Notes: a model not told the origin generated them from the letters alone. Positions 25,006-33,345 are shown, counted from the first letter of the stretch. The stretch is DNA of 64,000 nt from JALYUA01 sp039933215 (GCA_039933215.1 JBDTOO010000002.1:1-64000); one strand, 5' to 3'. Translations and numbers: made by a program.

Positions 25006-26127
25006 AAGAAAACCGCCCGGACCGACGAGCCCGAGTCGGCCGGAGCCCGCGCCGGGAAGCCCGTCGACGAGGCGGTCCATAAGGCTGTCGACAAGGCGGT
25101 GCACAAGGACGAGGAGGTCCGGAAGGCCCTCGAACAAACCGCGCCGGAGGAGGCGCATCCCGTCCACGTGCGGCGCGCGCGCAGCCGCTTCTGGCTCGTT
25201 ATCTGGGCGGCGGCCTTCCTCGCGGTGGGCGGCCTGTATTTGCTCGACCGGGAGAACGTGGTGCGGCTTCCGGGGCTCTCGTTCGGGCGGCTTCACCGCG
25301 CGCTCTTCGCGGCGATGCTCGTGGCCGGCATCCTGTTTCTCGAGCGCGCGTTCGAGCATTTCGCCATTCGGCGGTTCGGCAACCCCGTCGTCCGCTACAA
25401 CGCGAAGCGGGTCGTGCGCCTGGTCGCCGCCGTTCTCCTCCTCGGAATCGTGGGAACGATCCTCTTCGCGAACCTCTACACGGGCCTCGTGTCGCTCGGA
25501 GTGATCTCTCTCGTGGTCGGACTCGCCGTCCAGAGCTCGATGACGAGCTTCATCGGTTGGCTCTACATCCTGATCCGCGCTCCGTACCGCGTCGGCGATC
25601 GCATCCAGATCGGCGAGGCGACGGGAGACGTGATCGACGTCAGCTACCTGGACACGACGCTCTGGGAGTTCGGCGGCAAGTACGTGTCGAGCGACCACCC
25701 GAGCGGCCGCATCATCCGGTTCCCCAACTCGAAGGTGCTGAGCACGGCCGTCTACAACTATTCGTGGCCGCTCTTTCCCTACATCTGGAACGAAATCCGC
25801 CTGCCAGTCGCGTACGACAGCGACCTCGAGTTCGTGTCGAAGACGATGATCGAGGTGGCGGACGAGCAGATCGGCGACGAGATGCGCGAGCGCGTGAAGG
25901 TCTTCAGCGAGCTGCTCGCGAAGACGCCCGTCGACGAGCTGACGGTACAGGACAAACCGGTCGTGCTCTTCCGCCCGAGCGAGAATACCTGGCTCGAGGC
26001 GATCGTCCGCTATCTCGTCGATCCACGCCGGGCCGGACGCGTGAAGACGCGACTCTTGAAGGAGCTTCTCACCCGGCTGAACGTGGAGCCCGAACGAGCG
26101 AAGCTGCCGCGGGGCGACGCCCGCTGA
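25003..26127 (+). CDS. MscS-family mechanosensitive channel
   Basis: A 374-residue small-conductance channel. A charged 55-residue N-terminal extension (EAVHKAVDKAVHKDEEV) precedes two outer helices (~65-84, ~100-118), and the pore helix TM3 and following beta domain (VSLGVISLVVGLAVQSSMTS, then RAPYRVGDRIQIGEATGDVI) match the MscS core. The C-terminal alpha/beta domain ends at ~365. It releases solutes on hypo-osmotic shock. The start ATG lies in a repeated GCATG array and has no clear Shine-Dalgarno sequence. Confidence 0.92.
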   Translation: MKKTARTDEPESAGARAGKPVDEAVHKAVDKAVHKDEEVRKALEQTAPEEAHPVHVRRARSRFWLVIWAAAFLAVGGLYLLDRENVVRLPGLSFGRLHRALFAAMLVAGILFLERAFEHFAIRRFGNPVVRYNAKRVVRLVAAVLLLGIVGTILFANLYTGLVSLGVISLVVGLAVQSSMTSFIGWLYILIRAPYRVGDRIQIGEATGDVIDVSYLDTTLWEFGGKYVSSDHPSGRIIRFPNSKVLSTAVYNYSWPLFPYIWNEIRLPVAYDSDLEFVSKTMIEVADEQIGDEMRERVKVFSELLAKTPVDELTVQDKPVVLFRPSENTWLEAIVRYLVDPRRAGRVKTRLLKELLTRLNVEPERAKLPRGDAR

Positions 26128-26148
26128 CGCGAAGGCTGTCGCGCGGCC

Positions 26149-26532
26149 TCAGGCACCCACGATCCAGCGCGCCGCGGCGAGGCCCGCGACGCCCGCCGCG
26201 AGACACAGGATCACGGTCGCGGCGACGTTCGCGACGCCAAGCCGCCAGGCGCCGTCCCGCAGGTAGCCGAGCGTCTCCGCGTTGAAGGTCGAGTAGGTCG
26301 TGAACCCGCCGAGGACGCCCACCCCGAGAGCCAGCCGCGCGGTCTCGCCCACGAGCCTCGTCGCCAGCGCAACGTGAAGGAGAGCGCTCAGGAAGAACGA
26401 TCCGATCACGTTGATGGCGAGCGTCCCCCACGAAAACCCCGCTCCGAGGATGGCGATCGAGCCCAGCGTCACGAGGTACCTCGCGCCGGTGCCGGCCGCG
26501 CCGCCCAGGCAGATCCAGAAGAAGCGGTTCAT
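26149..26532 (-). CDS. crcB: Fluoride channel CrcB/Fluc
   Basis: A 127-residue four-helix membrane protein that exports fluoride as a dual-topology dimer. Motifs: GGAAGTGARYLV (~9-20), GTLAINVIGSFFLS (~36-49) and GVGVLGGFTTYSTF (~70-83), the last containing the Phe-box and central Na+-binding turn. The ATG at 26532 is preceded by GAGGACC. I looked for a fluoride riboswitch in the 99 bases upstream and did not find its conserved GATGG/CTCCTAC pattern. It is transcribed away from the next small gene. Confidence 0.95.
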   Translation of the reverse strand: MNRFFWICLGGAAGTGARYLVTLGSIAILGAGFSWGTLAINVIGSFFLSALLHVALATRLVGETARLALGVGVLGGFTTYSTFNAETLGYLRDGAWRLGVANVAATVILCLAAGVAGLAAARWIVGA

Positions 26533-26631
26533 GCGTCGGTCCTCTCGTTCATCGGCGCCGTTCCGGCGAAACCGGGCCGCCGCGCTCCGCGGCCGGCGGT
26601 AGTAGTCTTGCGCGAAAAGGAGGGGCTTTCC

Positions 26632-26931
26632 ATGTCGAAAAATATGCATCGCTTCGCCGTGCTTCTGGCGGGAGGCGTCTTCGTGAGCGCGATGGCGCTC
26701 GCGGAGAAGCCGGACGCGTACCAGGTCACGGGCAACGTCGTCGAGGTCAGCTCCAGCCTGATCGTCGTCATGAAGGGCAAGGAGCGCTTCGAGATCGCGC
26801 GGGACGCCGGCTCGAAGGTCCCGGCCGACGTGAAGGTCGGAGACAAAGTCACCGTCCACTTCCGGATGACCGCGACCAACGTGGAGGCCAAAGCGGCCAA
26901 GGCGCCGGCGAAGGCGAAGAAGGCGGCCTAA
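26632..26931 (+). CDS. Small periplasmic OB-like protein
   Basis: A 99-residue exported protein: signal peptide (MSKNMHRFAVLLAGG to AMALAEK), then a short beta-rich domain (YQVTGNVVEVSSSLIVVMKG, VKVGDKVTVHFRMTATNVEA) and an Ala/Lys tail. The arrangement of strands fits a small OB-like or DUF5666-type fold. AGGAGG lies eight bases before the ATG. Function unknown; no partner gene. Confidence 0.7.
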   Translation: MSKNMHRFAVLLAGGVFVSAMALAEKPDAYQVTGNVVEVSSSLIVVMKGKERFEIARDAGSKVPADVKVGDKVTVHFRMTATNVEAKAAKAPAKAKKAA

Positions 26932-26936
26932 AGCCG

Positions 26937-27057
26937 TCGCCTCCGCGGTCGCGCGGGTGCGCGACCGCTGCGGCTCCCGCAGCGGGAGGCTCCTCCCTTC
27001 GCGACGCTCGGGAGACTCCTCCCGCTGCGAGCGGATGGAAGAGTTCGGTGGAAATCA
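26937..27057. repeat. Structured intergenic repeat, copy 1
   Basis: Contains a ten-pair hairpin (GCGGTCGCGC/GCGCGACCGC near 26945-26968), then the family stem GCAGCGGGAGG (26979-26989) paired with CCTCCCGCTGC (27018-27028) around a loop with CTCGGGAGAC, and the conserved tail GAGCGGATGG-N-AGAGTTCG. See copies at 27099, 41107 and 41342. Confidence 0.85.
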
Positions 27058-27098
27058 GGGGGATCGCTCTCCCTGGTCTGGGAGATGGCGGGGTCAGT

Positions 27099-27218
27099 CC
27101 GTCGCCTCCGCGGACGCGCAGGTGCGCGACCGCTCCGGCTCCCGCCGCGTGAGGCTCCTCCCTCCTTCGTCGGGAGACTCCTCACGCGGCGAGCGGATGG
27201 GCGAGTCAGGCGGGGGAA
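27099..27218. repeat. Structured intergenic repeat, copy 2
   Basis: Same element as copy 1. Stem arms are GCCGCGTGAGG (27144-27154) and CCTCACGCGGC (27180-27190): both arms differ from copy 1 yet still pair perfectly. Tail GAGCGGATGGGCGAG follows. Confidence 0.85.
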
Positions 27219-27489
27219 TCAGGGCGGGCCGCCTCTTTCCGATCGGTGGGATCGGTTTCGAAGTGGGGAGGCTGCCCGCCGCTGGAATGGGAGGCGCGGC
27301 CTCGCGCGGTTCCTTTTTGTCACTCCCTTTTCCCAGAAGTGGCAATCCATGCCCGATCTCGATGCGCAGGCGTGGCGAAAGTCCTGATAAGACCCTTGTT
27401 TTGAGGGCGTTGGGGGCGCGGGGCTGCCTGGTCTTGCCGGGAACGTCGCTTGCAATCTCATCGGGCACGCTAGGAAAGAGAGGCGACGA
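27219..27489. other. Gene-free stretch after the structured repeats
   Basis: No coding frame with plausible start and codon use. Contains a local GATCGGTGGGATCGG repeat and a stretch of less biased composition at 27310-27400. Confidence 0.4.
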
Positions 27490-27756
27490 ATGGACTCCCC
27501 TTACATCTATCTTCCCCGTCCCGCCTCTCTCGCCGGATCCTTTTCGCCGTCCGTCCTGGCCGCCGGGCGCGCGATGAACGAGCCCCTGGACCCTGGCTTC
27601 CTCGCGTGGATCTCGCGGGAGAGGCACGAGCCGATGACCGGGTACCTCGAGCTGCCGCTTCCCGCGGGGGGATATCTCGAGCTGCCGCTGCCTCCGTCCC
27701 TCCAGGTCGACGACGAGATCGAGATCCCCCGCCCCGACGACAGCCGCCGCCGCTGA
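27490..27756 (+). CDS. Small protein with duplicated GYLELPLP motif
   Basis: An 88-residue protein, not recognised. It starts MDSPYIYLPRPASL after a GAGAGG site. The C-terminal half has two consecutive units, GYLELPLPA and GYLELPLPP, then an acidic end (DDEIEIPRPDDSRRR). There is no signal peptide or membrane helix. Such a repeat could be a docking peptide or a degenerate structural repeat. It lies between the structured repeats and tag and may be an isolated gene. Confidence 0.5.
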   Translation: MDSPYIYLPRPASLAGSFSPSVLAAGRAMNEPLDPGFLAWISRERHEPMTGYLELPLPAGGYLELPLPPSLQVDDEIEIPRPDDSRRR

Positions 27757-27821
27757 GCGACCTTCGGGCTTAGAGTCCCCTTCGGAGCGAGCTCCTCGCC
27801 GTCCGCTCCGGGAGGCTCGAC

Positions 27822-28385
27822 ATCGGCAACAGCTACTGCGACGTCGCGCCGGGGCATCCGGACCACGGGCCTTACCACGACACGGAATACGGTTTTCCCG
27901 TCTCGGACGACCGGGCGCTTTTCGAACGCCTCTCGCTCGAGATCAACCAGGCCGGCCTGTCCTGGCTCACCATCCTTCGCAAGCGGGAGAACTTCGTGCG
28001 CGCCTTCGAGGGCTTCGACCCGGAGCGTGTCGCCCGCTACGGCGCGCGGGAGAGGCGGCGCCTCCTCGCCGACGCGGGCATCATCCGCAACCGGCTGAAG
28101 GTCGACGCCGTCATCGAGAATGCGAAACGGGTCCTCGCCCTGCGAGCGAGCCACGGCTCCTTCCGCGCCTGGCTCGACGCGCACCATCCGCGGACGCGCG
28201 AGGAGTGGCGTCTCCTCTTTCGAGACACCTTCCAGTTCACCGGCGGCGAGATCGTCGGCGAGTTTCTGATGAGCACCGGTTATCTGCCGGGCGCCCACCG
28301 GGAAGGCTGCCCCGTGAGCCGGCGCGTGGCGCGCTCGAAGCCGGCCTGGATGCGAATACGCTCAAAGGCAATGCCGCCAACATGA
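27822..28385 (+). CDS. tag: DNA-3-methyladenine glycosylase I, apparent ATC start
   Basis: A ~187-residue Tag enzyme that removes 3-methyladenine from DNA. From the first residues it matches the family: NSYCDVAPGHPDHGPYHD, the core LEINQAGLSWLTILRKRENF with the catalytic Glu, and FQFTGGEIVGEFLMSTGYL. Zinc ligands are the N-terminal Cys and His (YC, YHD) and the H-REG-C pair near residue 167. The frame is open only from 27774 and has no ATG, GTG or TTG before 27996, which would delete the zinc and catalytic residues. ATC at 27822 lies six bases after GGGAGG at the position homologs start, so it is either a rare AUC start or a lost ATG. Confidence 0.85.
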   Translation: MGNSYCDVAPGHPDHGPYHDTEYGFPVSDDRALFERLSLEINQAGLSWLTILRKRENFVRAFEGFDPERVARYGARERRRLLADAGIIRNRLKVDAVIENAKRVLALRASHGSFRAWLDAHHPRTREEWRLLFRDTFQFTGGEIVGEFLMSTGYLPGAHREGCPVSRRVARSKPAWMRIRSKAMPPT

Positions 28386-28504
28386 CTTGGACACGCGGCG
28401 CCCCCGCGCGCAGCGCGGAAAGGACGCCGCGTCGTATTCGGGCGCGCGCACCCCACGCGAGCCCGAATACGCTCAAAGGCAGCGCCGCAGAGATGACTCG
28501 GACA
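28353..28504 (+). repeat. Pair of 41-bp direct repeats at the end of tag
   Basis: Copies 28353-28393 and 28464-28504 share CGAATACGCTCAAAGGCA and the end GATGACTCGGACA (or ATGACTTGGACA), with about six mismatches. The first copy contains the tag stop codon. The 70 bases between are GC-rich with CGCGCGC palindromes. Confidence 0.75.
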
Positions 28505-28509
28505 GACTC

Positions 28510-29940
28510 CTAAGAAGCGGTCCGGGCGTTCCGCTCGATGACGGCCCGGGTGATCACCCGCGGCGTCCGATGCCTCCGGCGAGGCGTCGGTGGCGGAGGG
28601 GGCGTCGGAGTCGCCGTGCGGACGGCGGTGGGACCGGGTGCGATGGGCGTCCGTGTCGCCGTCGGCGGAGGGCCCGTGGGCGTGCGCGTGGCGGTGGCCG
28701 GAGGAGACGTGCGCGTCGGGGTGGCCGGCGGAACGGTTCGCGTCGCGGTCGCGGGCGGCCCGGTCGGAGTCCGCGTGACGGTCGGAGGCGGAATCGTGCG
28801 GGTGCGCGTGGCGGTCGGCGTCGAGCCCGGCGGGACCGTGGGCGGGATGGGCGTCCTGGTCCGCGTCGGAGTCGGCGTCGCGGGCCTGGGAGTCTCGGTC
28901 GGCGTCGACGTCACGGTCGGTGTTGCGGCGACTCCGCCGCCCTGGTAACCGAGAGAGATGACCTCGAAGTCCGTCGCCGCGAGACCGGAGAACGCCGGAT
29001 TCAGGACGCCGTTGTCCCAGCGGTTGTCGTACGTGCCGCCGATGAAGAAGTCGCTGCCGTTGTCGGCGACGATCACCCCGTAGCGCTGCATCGCGCGGAA
29101 GATCTTCTGTGCCTGCGCCGGAAAGCCGGAAAGATTCTTGGATGCCTTCAACCGGAGCCGCGCGCCCATCGGGAGCGCGCCGCTCGTCGAGCCGGCTCGA
29201 TGGGAAGCGGGATAGACGTAACCGTTGGTCGCGCGCATCGTGACGCGAAAGGCGTGTCCGATCTCCGCGGCGCCCGAGACCTCGTCGTAGCGGACGAGGC
29301 CGGGGAGGATCGCGAGACCGGCGGCGTCCGCCGAGGTCCACGTATCGGGGCGCCGTCCGTTCTGATTGAGGTCGAAGAAGGCGCCCGAGCCCGCGTGCCA
29401 CTGCGCGCCGTCCCAGTAGACGTTGTAGAGCTCGTAGAGATGCCGGTTGTCGCGATCGACGATGAGCAGGTGACGGTCGCTCGTCGCGCGGTGGTCGACG
29501 TTTCCGGGATAACCCTCCTCGATCCATTTCGGCTGCGTCTTCGCCTCATCCGGGATCGGGTAGAAGGCGAAGCTCTGGTTTCCCGGATGGGTGACGCCGT
29601 CGCTCTCTCCCGCGTACTGGAACTGCACGACCTGCTTCGGCTGGGATCCGCCGACGACGGCGTAGGGCATCCCGTAGATGTCCGGGGACGTCGAGGAGGC
29701 GTCGCCGCCGAAATCCGGGTGGAGCGTCCGCGTCGTCCCGATGAACTGGATGTACGCCGCCGAGCCGGGATCGACGGGCGCCGTTCGGATGTCGAGGTTC
29801 CACCAGTTCGTCGCCGGAAAGAGCGGGAAGGGGCCGGGGAGCGGGCCGTTGGCGACGGGCCCGGTCGTCTGCGCGAGGAGAGCGCTTCCGGCGAGAAACA
29901 GCGCAATGGCGAGACGATTCGAGAAGCGGCGTCGTTCCAC
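28510..29940 (-). CDS. Secreted protein with long Thr/Pro-rich tail
   Basis: A 476-residue exported protein. A signal peptide (to ALLAQ) is followed by a globular domain (~25-335) with FPATNWWNLDI, LHPDFGG, DRHLLIVDRDNRHLYELY and TSADAAGLAILPGLVRYDE, a pattern I know from secreted hypothetical proteins of soil bacteria, without a named function. The tail (~340-465) is built of TxTPT/ATRTP repeats, typical of extended surface linkers. Start is the GTG at 29940 with GAAAGG upstream; a GTG at 29982 also fits the frame. It is divergent from the next gene. Confidence 0.75.
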   Translation of the reverse strand: MERRRFSNRLAIALFLAGSALLAQTTGPVANGPLPGPFPLFPATNWWNLDIRTAPVDPGSAAYIQFIGTTRTLHPDFGGDASSTSPDIYGMPYAVVGGSQPKQVVQFQYAGESDGVTHPGNQSFAFYPIPDEAKTQPKWIEEGYPGNVDHRATSDRHLLIVDRDNRHLYELYNVYWDGAQWHAGSGAFFDLNQNGRRPDTWTSADAAGLAILPGLVRYDEVSGAAEIGHAFRVTMRATNGYVYPASHRAGSTSGALPMGARLRLKASKNLSGFPAQAQKIFRAMQRYGVIVADNGSDFFIGGTYDNRWDNGVLNPAFSGLAATDFEVISLGYQGGGVAATPTVTSTPTETPRPATPTPTRTRTPIPPTVPPGSTPTATRTRTIPPPTVTRTPTGPPATATRTVPPATPTRTSPPATATRTPTGPPPTATRTPIAPGPTAVRTATPTPPPPPTPRRRHRTPRVITRAVIERNARTAS

Positions 29941-30077
29941 GGTTGCGCCTTTCTCGAGTCTCGAAGAAGCGGCCGAAGACACCTTCGGCGGTTACCCCGG
30001 AACTCGTGTGCACAAAGGATGCGCTTTCGAAGGGACGATTGCAAGCCGCGGTGAGCGCCCGGTATAGCCTTTCCGCC

Positions 30078-32654
30078 ATGCGACTGCGGGCACGCCTCGC
30101 TCTCTGGACCGTCTCCGCCGCTCTTCTGGCGCCGCCGACGATCTCCGCGCCCGCGCCGCCGGCCCCCGCCGCGCGGCGGCTGCCCGGGAGGGGCGCCGGC
30201 GAGACGCTGCTGCCGAATGGCTGGCGCATCGCTCCCGCGGGCCGTCACATCGCGATCGGGGACCTGCCGCTCGCGATGGCCGAATCGCCCGACGGCCGTT
30301 TCCTCCTCGTGACGAACAACGGCTACGCGAAGCCCTCGCTGACGCTCGTCGATCTCTCGCGCCGCTACGTCCGATCGAAGACGTGGCTCGACAACGCGTG
30401 GCTCGGCCTCGCGTGGAACGCCGCCGGCGACCGCGTTTACTCCTCGGCGGCGAAAGAGAACGCCGTCCGCGAGCTCCGGTTCGAGCGCATGAAGCTGACT
30501 CCCGGAGCCGCCATCGCGCTTCCGGCGGCGGCCGCTCCGCCGGCGCCGCCGTTTTCCGAAGCGCCGGTTCTCGACCAGACGTCCTTCGTGGGCGGACTCG
30601 CGCTCGATCCAGCCGGCACCCGCCTCTTCGCCGTCAACGTGCTCGGGATGAGGGTCTCCGCCGTCGATCTGCCGGCGGGGCAGCCGGCGGGCTCCGCGGC
30701 GCTTCCCGCCGAGGCCTACACATGTCTCGTCTCCCGCGACGGCGGGACGCTATTCGTCTCGCTCTGGGGCGGGGCGAGGGTCCTTTTGTTCGACGCGGCG
30801 ACGCTCGCGCCGCGCGGGGAGATCCCGACGGGAGAGCATCCGAACGCGATGGTCCTGTCGAAGGACGGCGCGACCCTCTTCGTCGCGTGCGCGAACACCA
30901 ACTCCGTCTGGGCGGTCGACGTCGCCCGGAAGGCGGCGAGCGAGCAAATCTCGATCGCCCTGGAGCCGAAGACGCCCCCCGGCTCCACGCCGAACGGCCT
31001 GGGGCTCTCGCCGGACGGTCGGACGCTCCTCGTGGCGAACGCCGACAACAATTCGGTCGCGGTCGTCGACGTCTCGCAGCCGGGCAACAGTCACGTGCGC
31101 GGGTGGATCCCGACCGGGTGGTATCCGACGGCGGCGCAGTTCTCGAAGGACGGGAAGACGATCTTCATCCTCTCCGGCAAGGGCCTCGTCTCGGCCGCGA
31201 ACCCGCGCGGTCCTCAGCCGGCGATCCCGGGGGCGCCCGGTCAGTCGACGCGCGACGCCCTCGAGGGGACGCTCTCGTTCGTGCCGGCCCCCGACGGCGC
31301 GACCCTCGCGCGGTGGACAGCGACGGTGCGGCGTTTGACCCCTTATCGGGACGCCAACCTCCTCGCGCCGCCGCGCGCGCCGAAGGGCTCGCCCGTTCCC
31401 GCCCGGGTCGGCGCCGCGTCTCCGATCCGCCACGTCTTTTACGTGATCCGAGAGAACCGCACCTACGATCAGATCCTGGGCGACATGCCGGAGGGCAACG
31501 GAGCGCCGGAGATCTGCCTCTTCGGCGAGGAGGTGACGCCGAATGCCCACGCTCTCGCGAGGGACTTCGTGCTCCTCGACAACTTCTACGTCAACGCGGA
31601 AGTGAGCTACGACGGCCACGCGTTCTCGACGGGCGCTTACGCAACCGACGTCGTCGAGAAGATCTGGCCGATGAACTACGGCAACCGCGGCGGCGCTTAC
31701 CTCTCCGAGGGCGGAGGCGCGATGCGCAACCCGTACGGAAACCTCGCAGCGCCCGCCGCGGGCTACATCTGGGACGCGTGCAGCCGCGCGGGCGTCTCCG
31801 TGCGCAGCTACGGCGAATTCGTCCACGATCCGCATCCGGCGGTGGAGCGGAAGAACCCGCCGGTCCTGGGCGAGTTCCGCGCGTCGAAAGGCCCATACGA
31901 GGCGACCGTGCCGGGGCTCGAGGGCAAGATCGCCCCCTTTTACCCGCCCTTCGACCTGTCGATCCCGGACAACGATCGGATCGACCTTTGGCTCGAGGAA
32001 TTCCAGAAGTACGAGGCCGACGGCACCCTCCCGCGCCTCTCGATCATCCGGCTCGGGGGCGACCACACGGAGTACGCGCGGTCGGGCGCGCGGACCCCGC
32101 GCGCGATGATCGCGGAAAACGACCTCGCCCTCGGGCGCCTCGTCGAGGAGATCTCGAAGAGCCGCTACTGGAAGGAGTCCGCCATCTTCGTGCTCGAAGA
32201 CGACGCGCAGAACGGGCCCGACCACGTCGACTGCCACCGGTCCGTCGCGCTCGTCGTGAGCCCCTGGACGCGCCGCGCCGCCGTCGACTCGACGATGTAC
32301 ACCACGTGCGGGATGCTCCGGACGATGGAGCTCATCCTGGGCCTCGCGCCGCTCAGCCAGTGCGACGCCGCCGCTGTGCCGATGTACGCGGCGTTTGCGA
32401 CCCGGGCGGTCGAGCGCCCCTGGTCCCACCGGCCCGCCCGCGTCCCGACGGACGAGAAGAACGGGCCCGACACGCCGGGCGCGGCGGCTTCGGACGCCGC
32501 GAACCTCTCCGAGGCGGACCGCGCGCCGGACGTCGCCTTCAACGAGATCCTCTGGAAGATCGTGCGCGGACGCGACGCCGTCATGCCGCCGCCGGTCCAC
32601 GCCGGCTGGGTCCGGCCCGCCGCGGACGCCCCGCGCGATGACGACGACGACTGA
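30078..32654 (+). CDS. Beta-propeller plus phosphoesterase secreted enzyme
   Basis: An 858-residue exported two-domain protein. Residues ~1-25 are a signal peptide; ~50-400 form a YVTN-type propeller (ESPDGRFLLVTNN, SKDGATLFVACANTNSV, LSPDGRTLLVANADNNSVAV); ~445-800 form a phosphoesterase/phospholipase-C-type domain (HVFYVIRENRTYDQILGD, LLDNFYVNAEVSYDGHAF, FVLEDDAQNGPDHVDCHRS). The Asn/Asp/His pattern in the last motif is what alkaline-phosphatase-like metal sites use. The tail is acidic (DDDDD). Substrate unknown; this architecture recurs in acidobacteria and planctomycetes. The start has no strong ribosome site. Confidence 0.85.
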   Translation: MRLRARLALWTVSAALLAPPTISAPAPPAPAARRLPGRGAGETLLPNGWRIAPAGRHIAIGDLPLAMAESPDGRFLLVTNNGYAKPSLTLVDLSRRYVRSKTWLDNAWLGLAWNAAGDRVYSSAAKENAVRELRFERMKLTPGAAIALPAAAAPPAPPFSEAPVLDQTSFVGGLALDPAGTRLFAVNVLGMRVSAVDLPAGQPAGSAALPAEAYTCLVSRDGGTLFVSLWGGARVLLFDAATLAPRGEIPTGEHPNAMVLSKDGATLFVACANTNSVWAVDVARKAASEQISIALEPKTPPGSTPNGLGLSPDGRTLLVANADNNSVAVVDVSQPGNSHVRGWIPTGWYPTAAQFSKDGKTIFILSGKGLVSAANPRGPQPAIPGAPGQSTRDALEGTLSFVPAPDGATLARWTATVRRLTPYRDANLLAPPRAPKGSPVPARVGAASPIRHVFYVIRENRTYDQILGDMPEGNGAPEICLFGEEVTPNAHALARDFVLLDNFYVNAEVSYDGHAFSTGAYATDVVEKIWPMNYGNRGGAYLSEGGGAMRNPYGNLAAPAAGYIWDACSRAGVSVRSYGEFVHDPHPAVERKNPPVLGEFRASKGPYEATVPGLEGKIAPFYPPFDLSIPDNDRIDLWLEEFQKYEADGTLPRLSIIRLGGDHTEYARSGARTPRAMIAENDLALGRLVEEISKSRYWKESAIFVLEDDAQNGPDHVDCHRSVALVVSPWTRRAAVDSTMYTTCGMLRTMELILGLAPLSQCDAAAVPMYAAFATRAVERPWSHRPARVPTDEKNGPDTPGAAASDAANLSEADRAPDVAFNEILWKIVRGRDAVMPPPVHAGWVRPAADAPRDDDDD

Positions 32655-32672
32655 GGCGGGCGGAGCGCCGCC

Positions 32673-32768
32673 TCAGGCTCGCAGGAGCTCGATGGCGCGC
32701 AGGATCCGGAGCGTGTTGCCGCGGGCGTAGGCGGCGAGCGCGACGAGGCCGAGCGCCCGATCGTCCAT
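32673..32768 (-). CDS. Possible 31-residue peptide
   Basis: A short frame, MDDRALGLVALAAYARG and on to LLRA, with GGGAG four bases before the ATG. It directly follows the cupin gene on the same strand. It is helical and could be the remnant of a larger gene or a microprotein. Length alone makes it uncertain. Confidence 0.25.
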   Translation of the reverse strand: MDDRALGLVALAAYARGNTLRILRAIELLRA

Positions 32769-32817
32769 CACTCCCTGAGAGCCCTCGGCCGCGCCGAAGG
32801 TTCGGCTGCCGGAAGCC

Positions 32818-33291
32818 TCAATCGAAGAGCGCCCGCCACCTCTCTTCGAGCGCCGCGGCCTCGGGCGCTCCTTCCGGCGGCGCCCACGGGGCGGATTCTT
32901 CCTCGGTCGGCGGCGCGTACGGGCCGGCCTTCGTCTCGAAGAACACGGTGCCGGGCTCGAGCGCGACGAACGTGTGCCACACGCCGGCCGCCATGTCGAC
33001 GCCGCGATCCGGCCCGGCCGCGGAGAGGCGGCGCTTTTCGAGGATGTTTCCCCGCTCGTCCAGGATCAGGATTCCCACGGCTCCGGCCAGCACGACGGCG
33101 GTCTCGGCCTTGCTCGCCTCGAGATGCCGGTGCGGCCGGATGTAGGTGCCGGGCTCGAGCGCGTTCAAGAGGCGGTGCACCGGGTCGTCCATCTCGTGGA
33201 GGTTGCGGTTTTTGCGGCGCCGCGGGCTCTCCCGCGCCTCGCGCGCGACGTCGGCGACGAGGGCGTCGGTGATCCAGATCGTCGATTTCAT
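32818..33291 (-). CDS. WbuC-family cupin-fold protein
   Basis: A 157-residue cupin metalloprotein. The metal-binding pattern is visible in YIRPHRHLEASKAETAVVLAG (~50-70) and GVWHTFVALEPGTVFFETKAG (~103-123), the two halves of the cupin motif with three His and a Glu. WbuC proteins lie in polysaccharide loci of proteobacteria and their reaction is unknown. Here no polysaccharide genes surround it. Start is the ATG at 33291, divergent from the hydrolase gene with 54 bases between, so promoters overlap. Confidence 0.8.
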   Translation of the reverse strand: MKSTIWITDALVADVAREARESPRRRKNRNLHEMDDPVHRLLNALEPGTYIRPHRHLEASKAETAVVLAGAVGILILDERGNILEKRRLSAAGPDRGVDMAAGVWHTFVALEPGTVFFETKAGPYAPPTEEESAPWAPPEGAPEAAALEERWRALFD

Positions 33292-33345
33292 GCGGCGTCG
33301 CCTCCGGGGCGCGGCGGCGTTCCGATCCGCGCGCGGCCCTGTGGT

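Noticed and set aside
26533..26631. Fluoride riboswitch before crcB
   Set aside because: Neither the GATGG-type nor the CTCCTAC-type conserved element is present in the leader on the minus strand.
26937..27218. CRISPR-like array
   Set aside because: Only two copies side by side, unequal spacing, no unique spacers and no cas genes.
28538..28948. Plus-strand Val/Arg/Gly repeat protein opposite the Thr/Pro tail
   Set aside because: It mirrors the TPT repeat of the minus-strand secreted protein and has no ribosome site.
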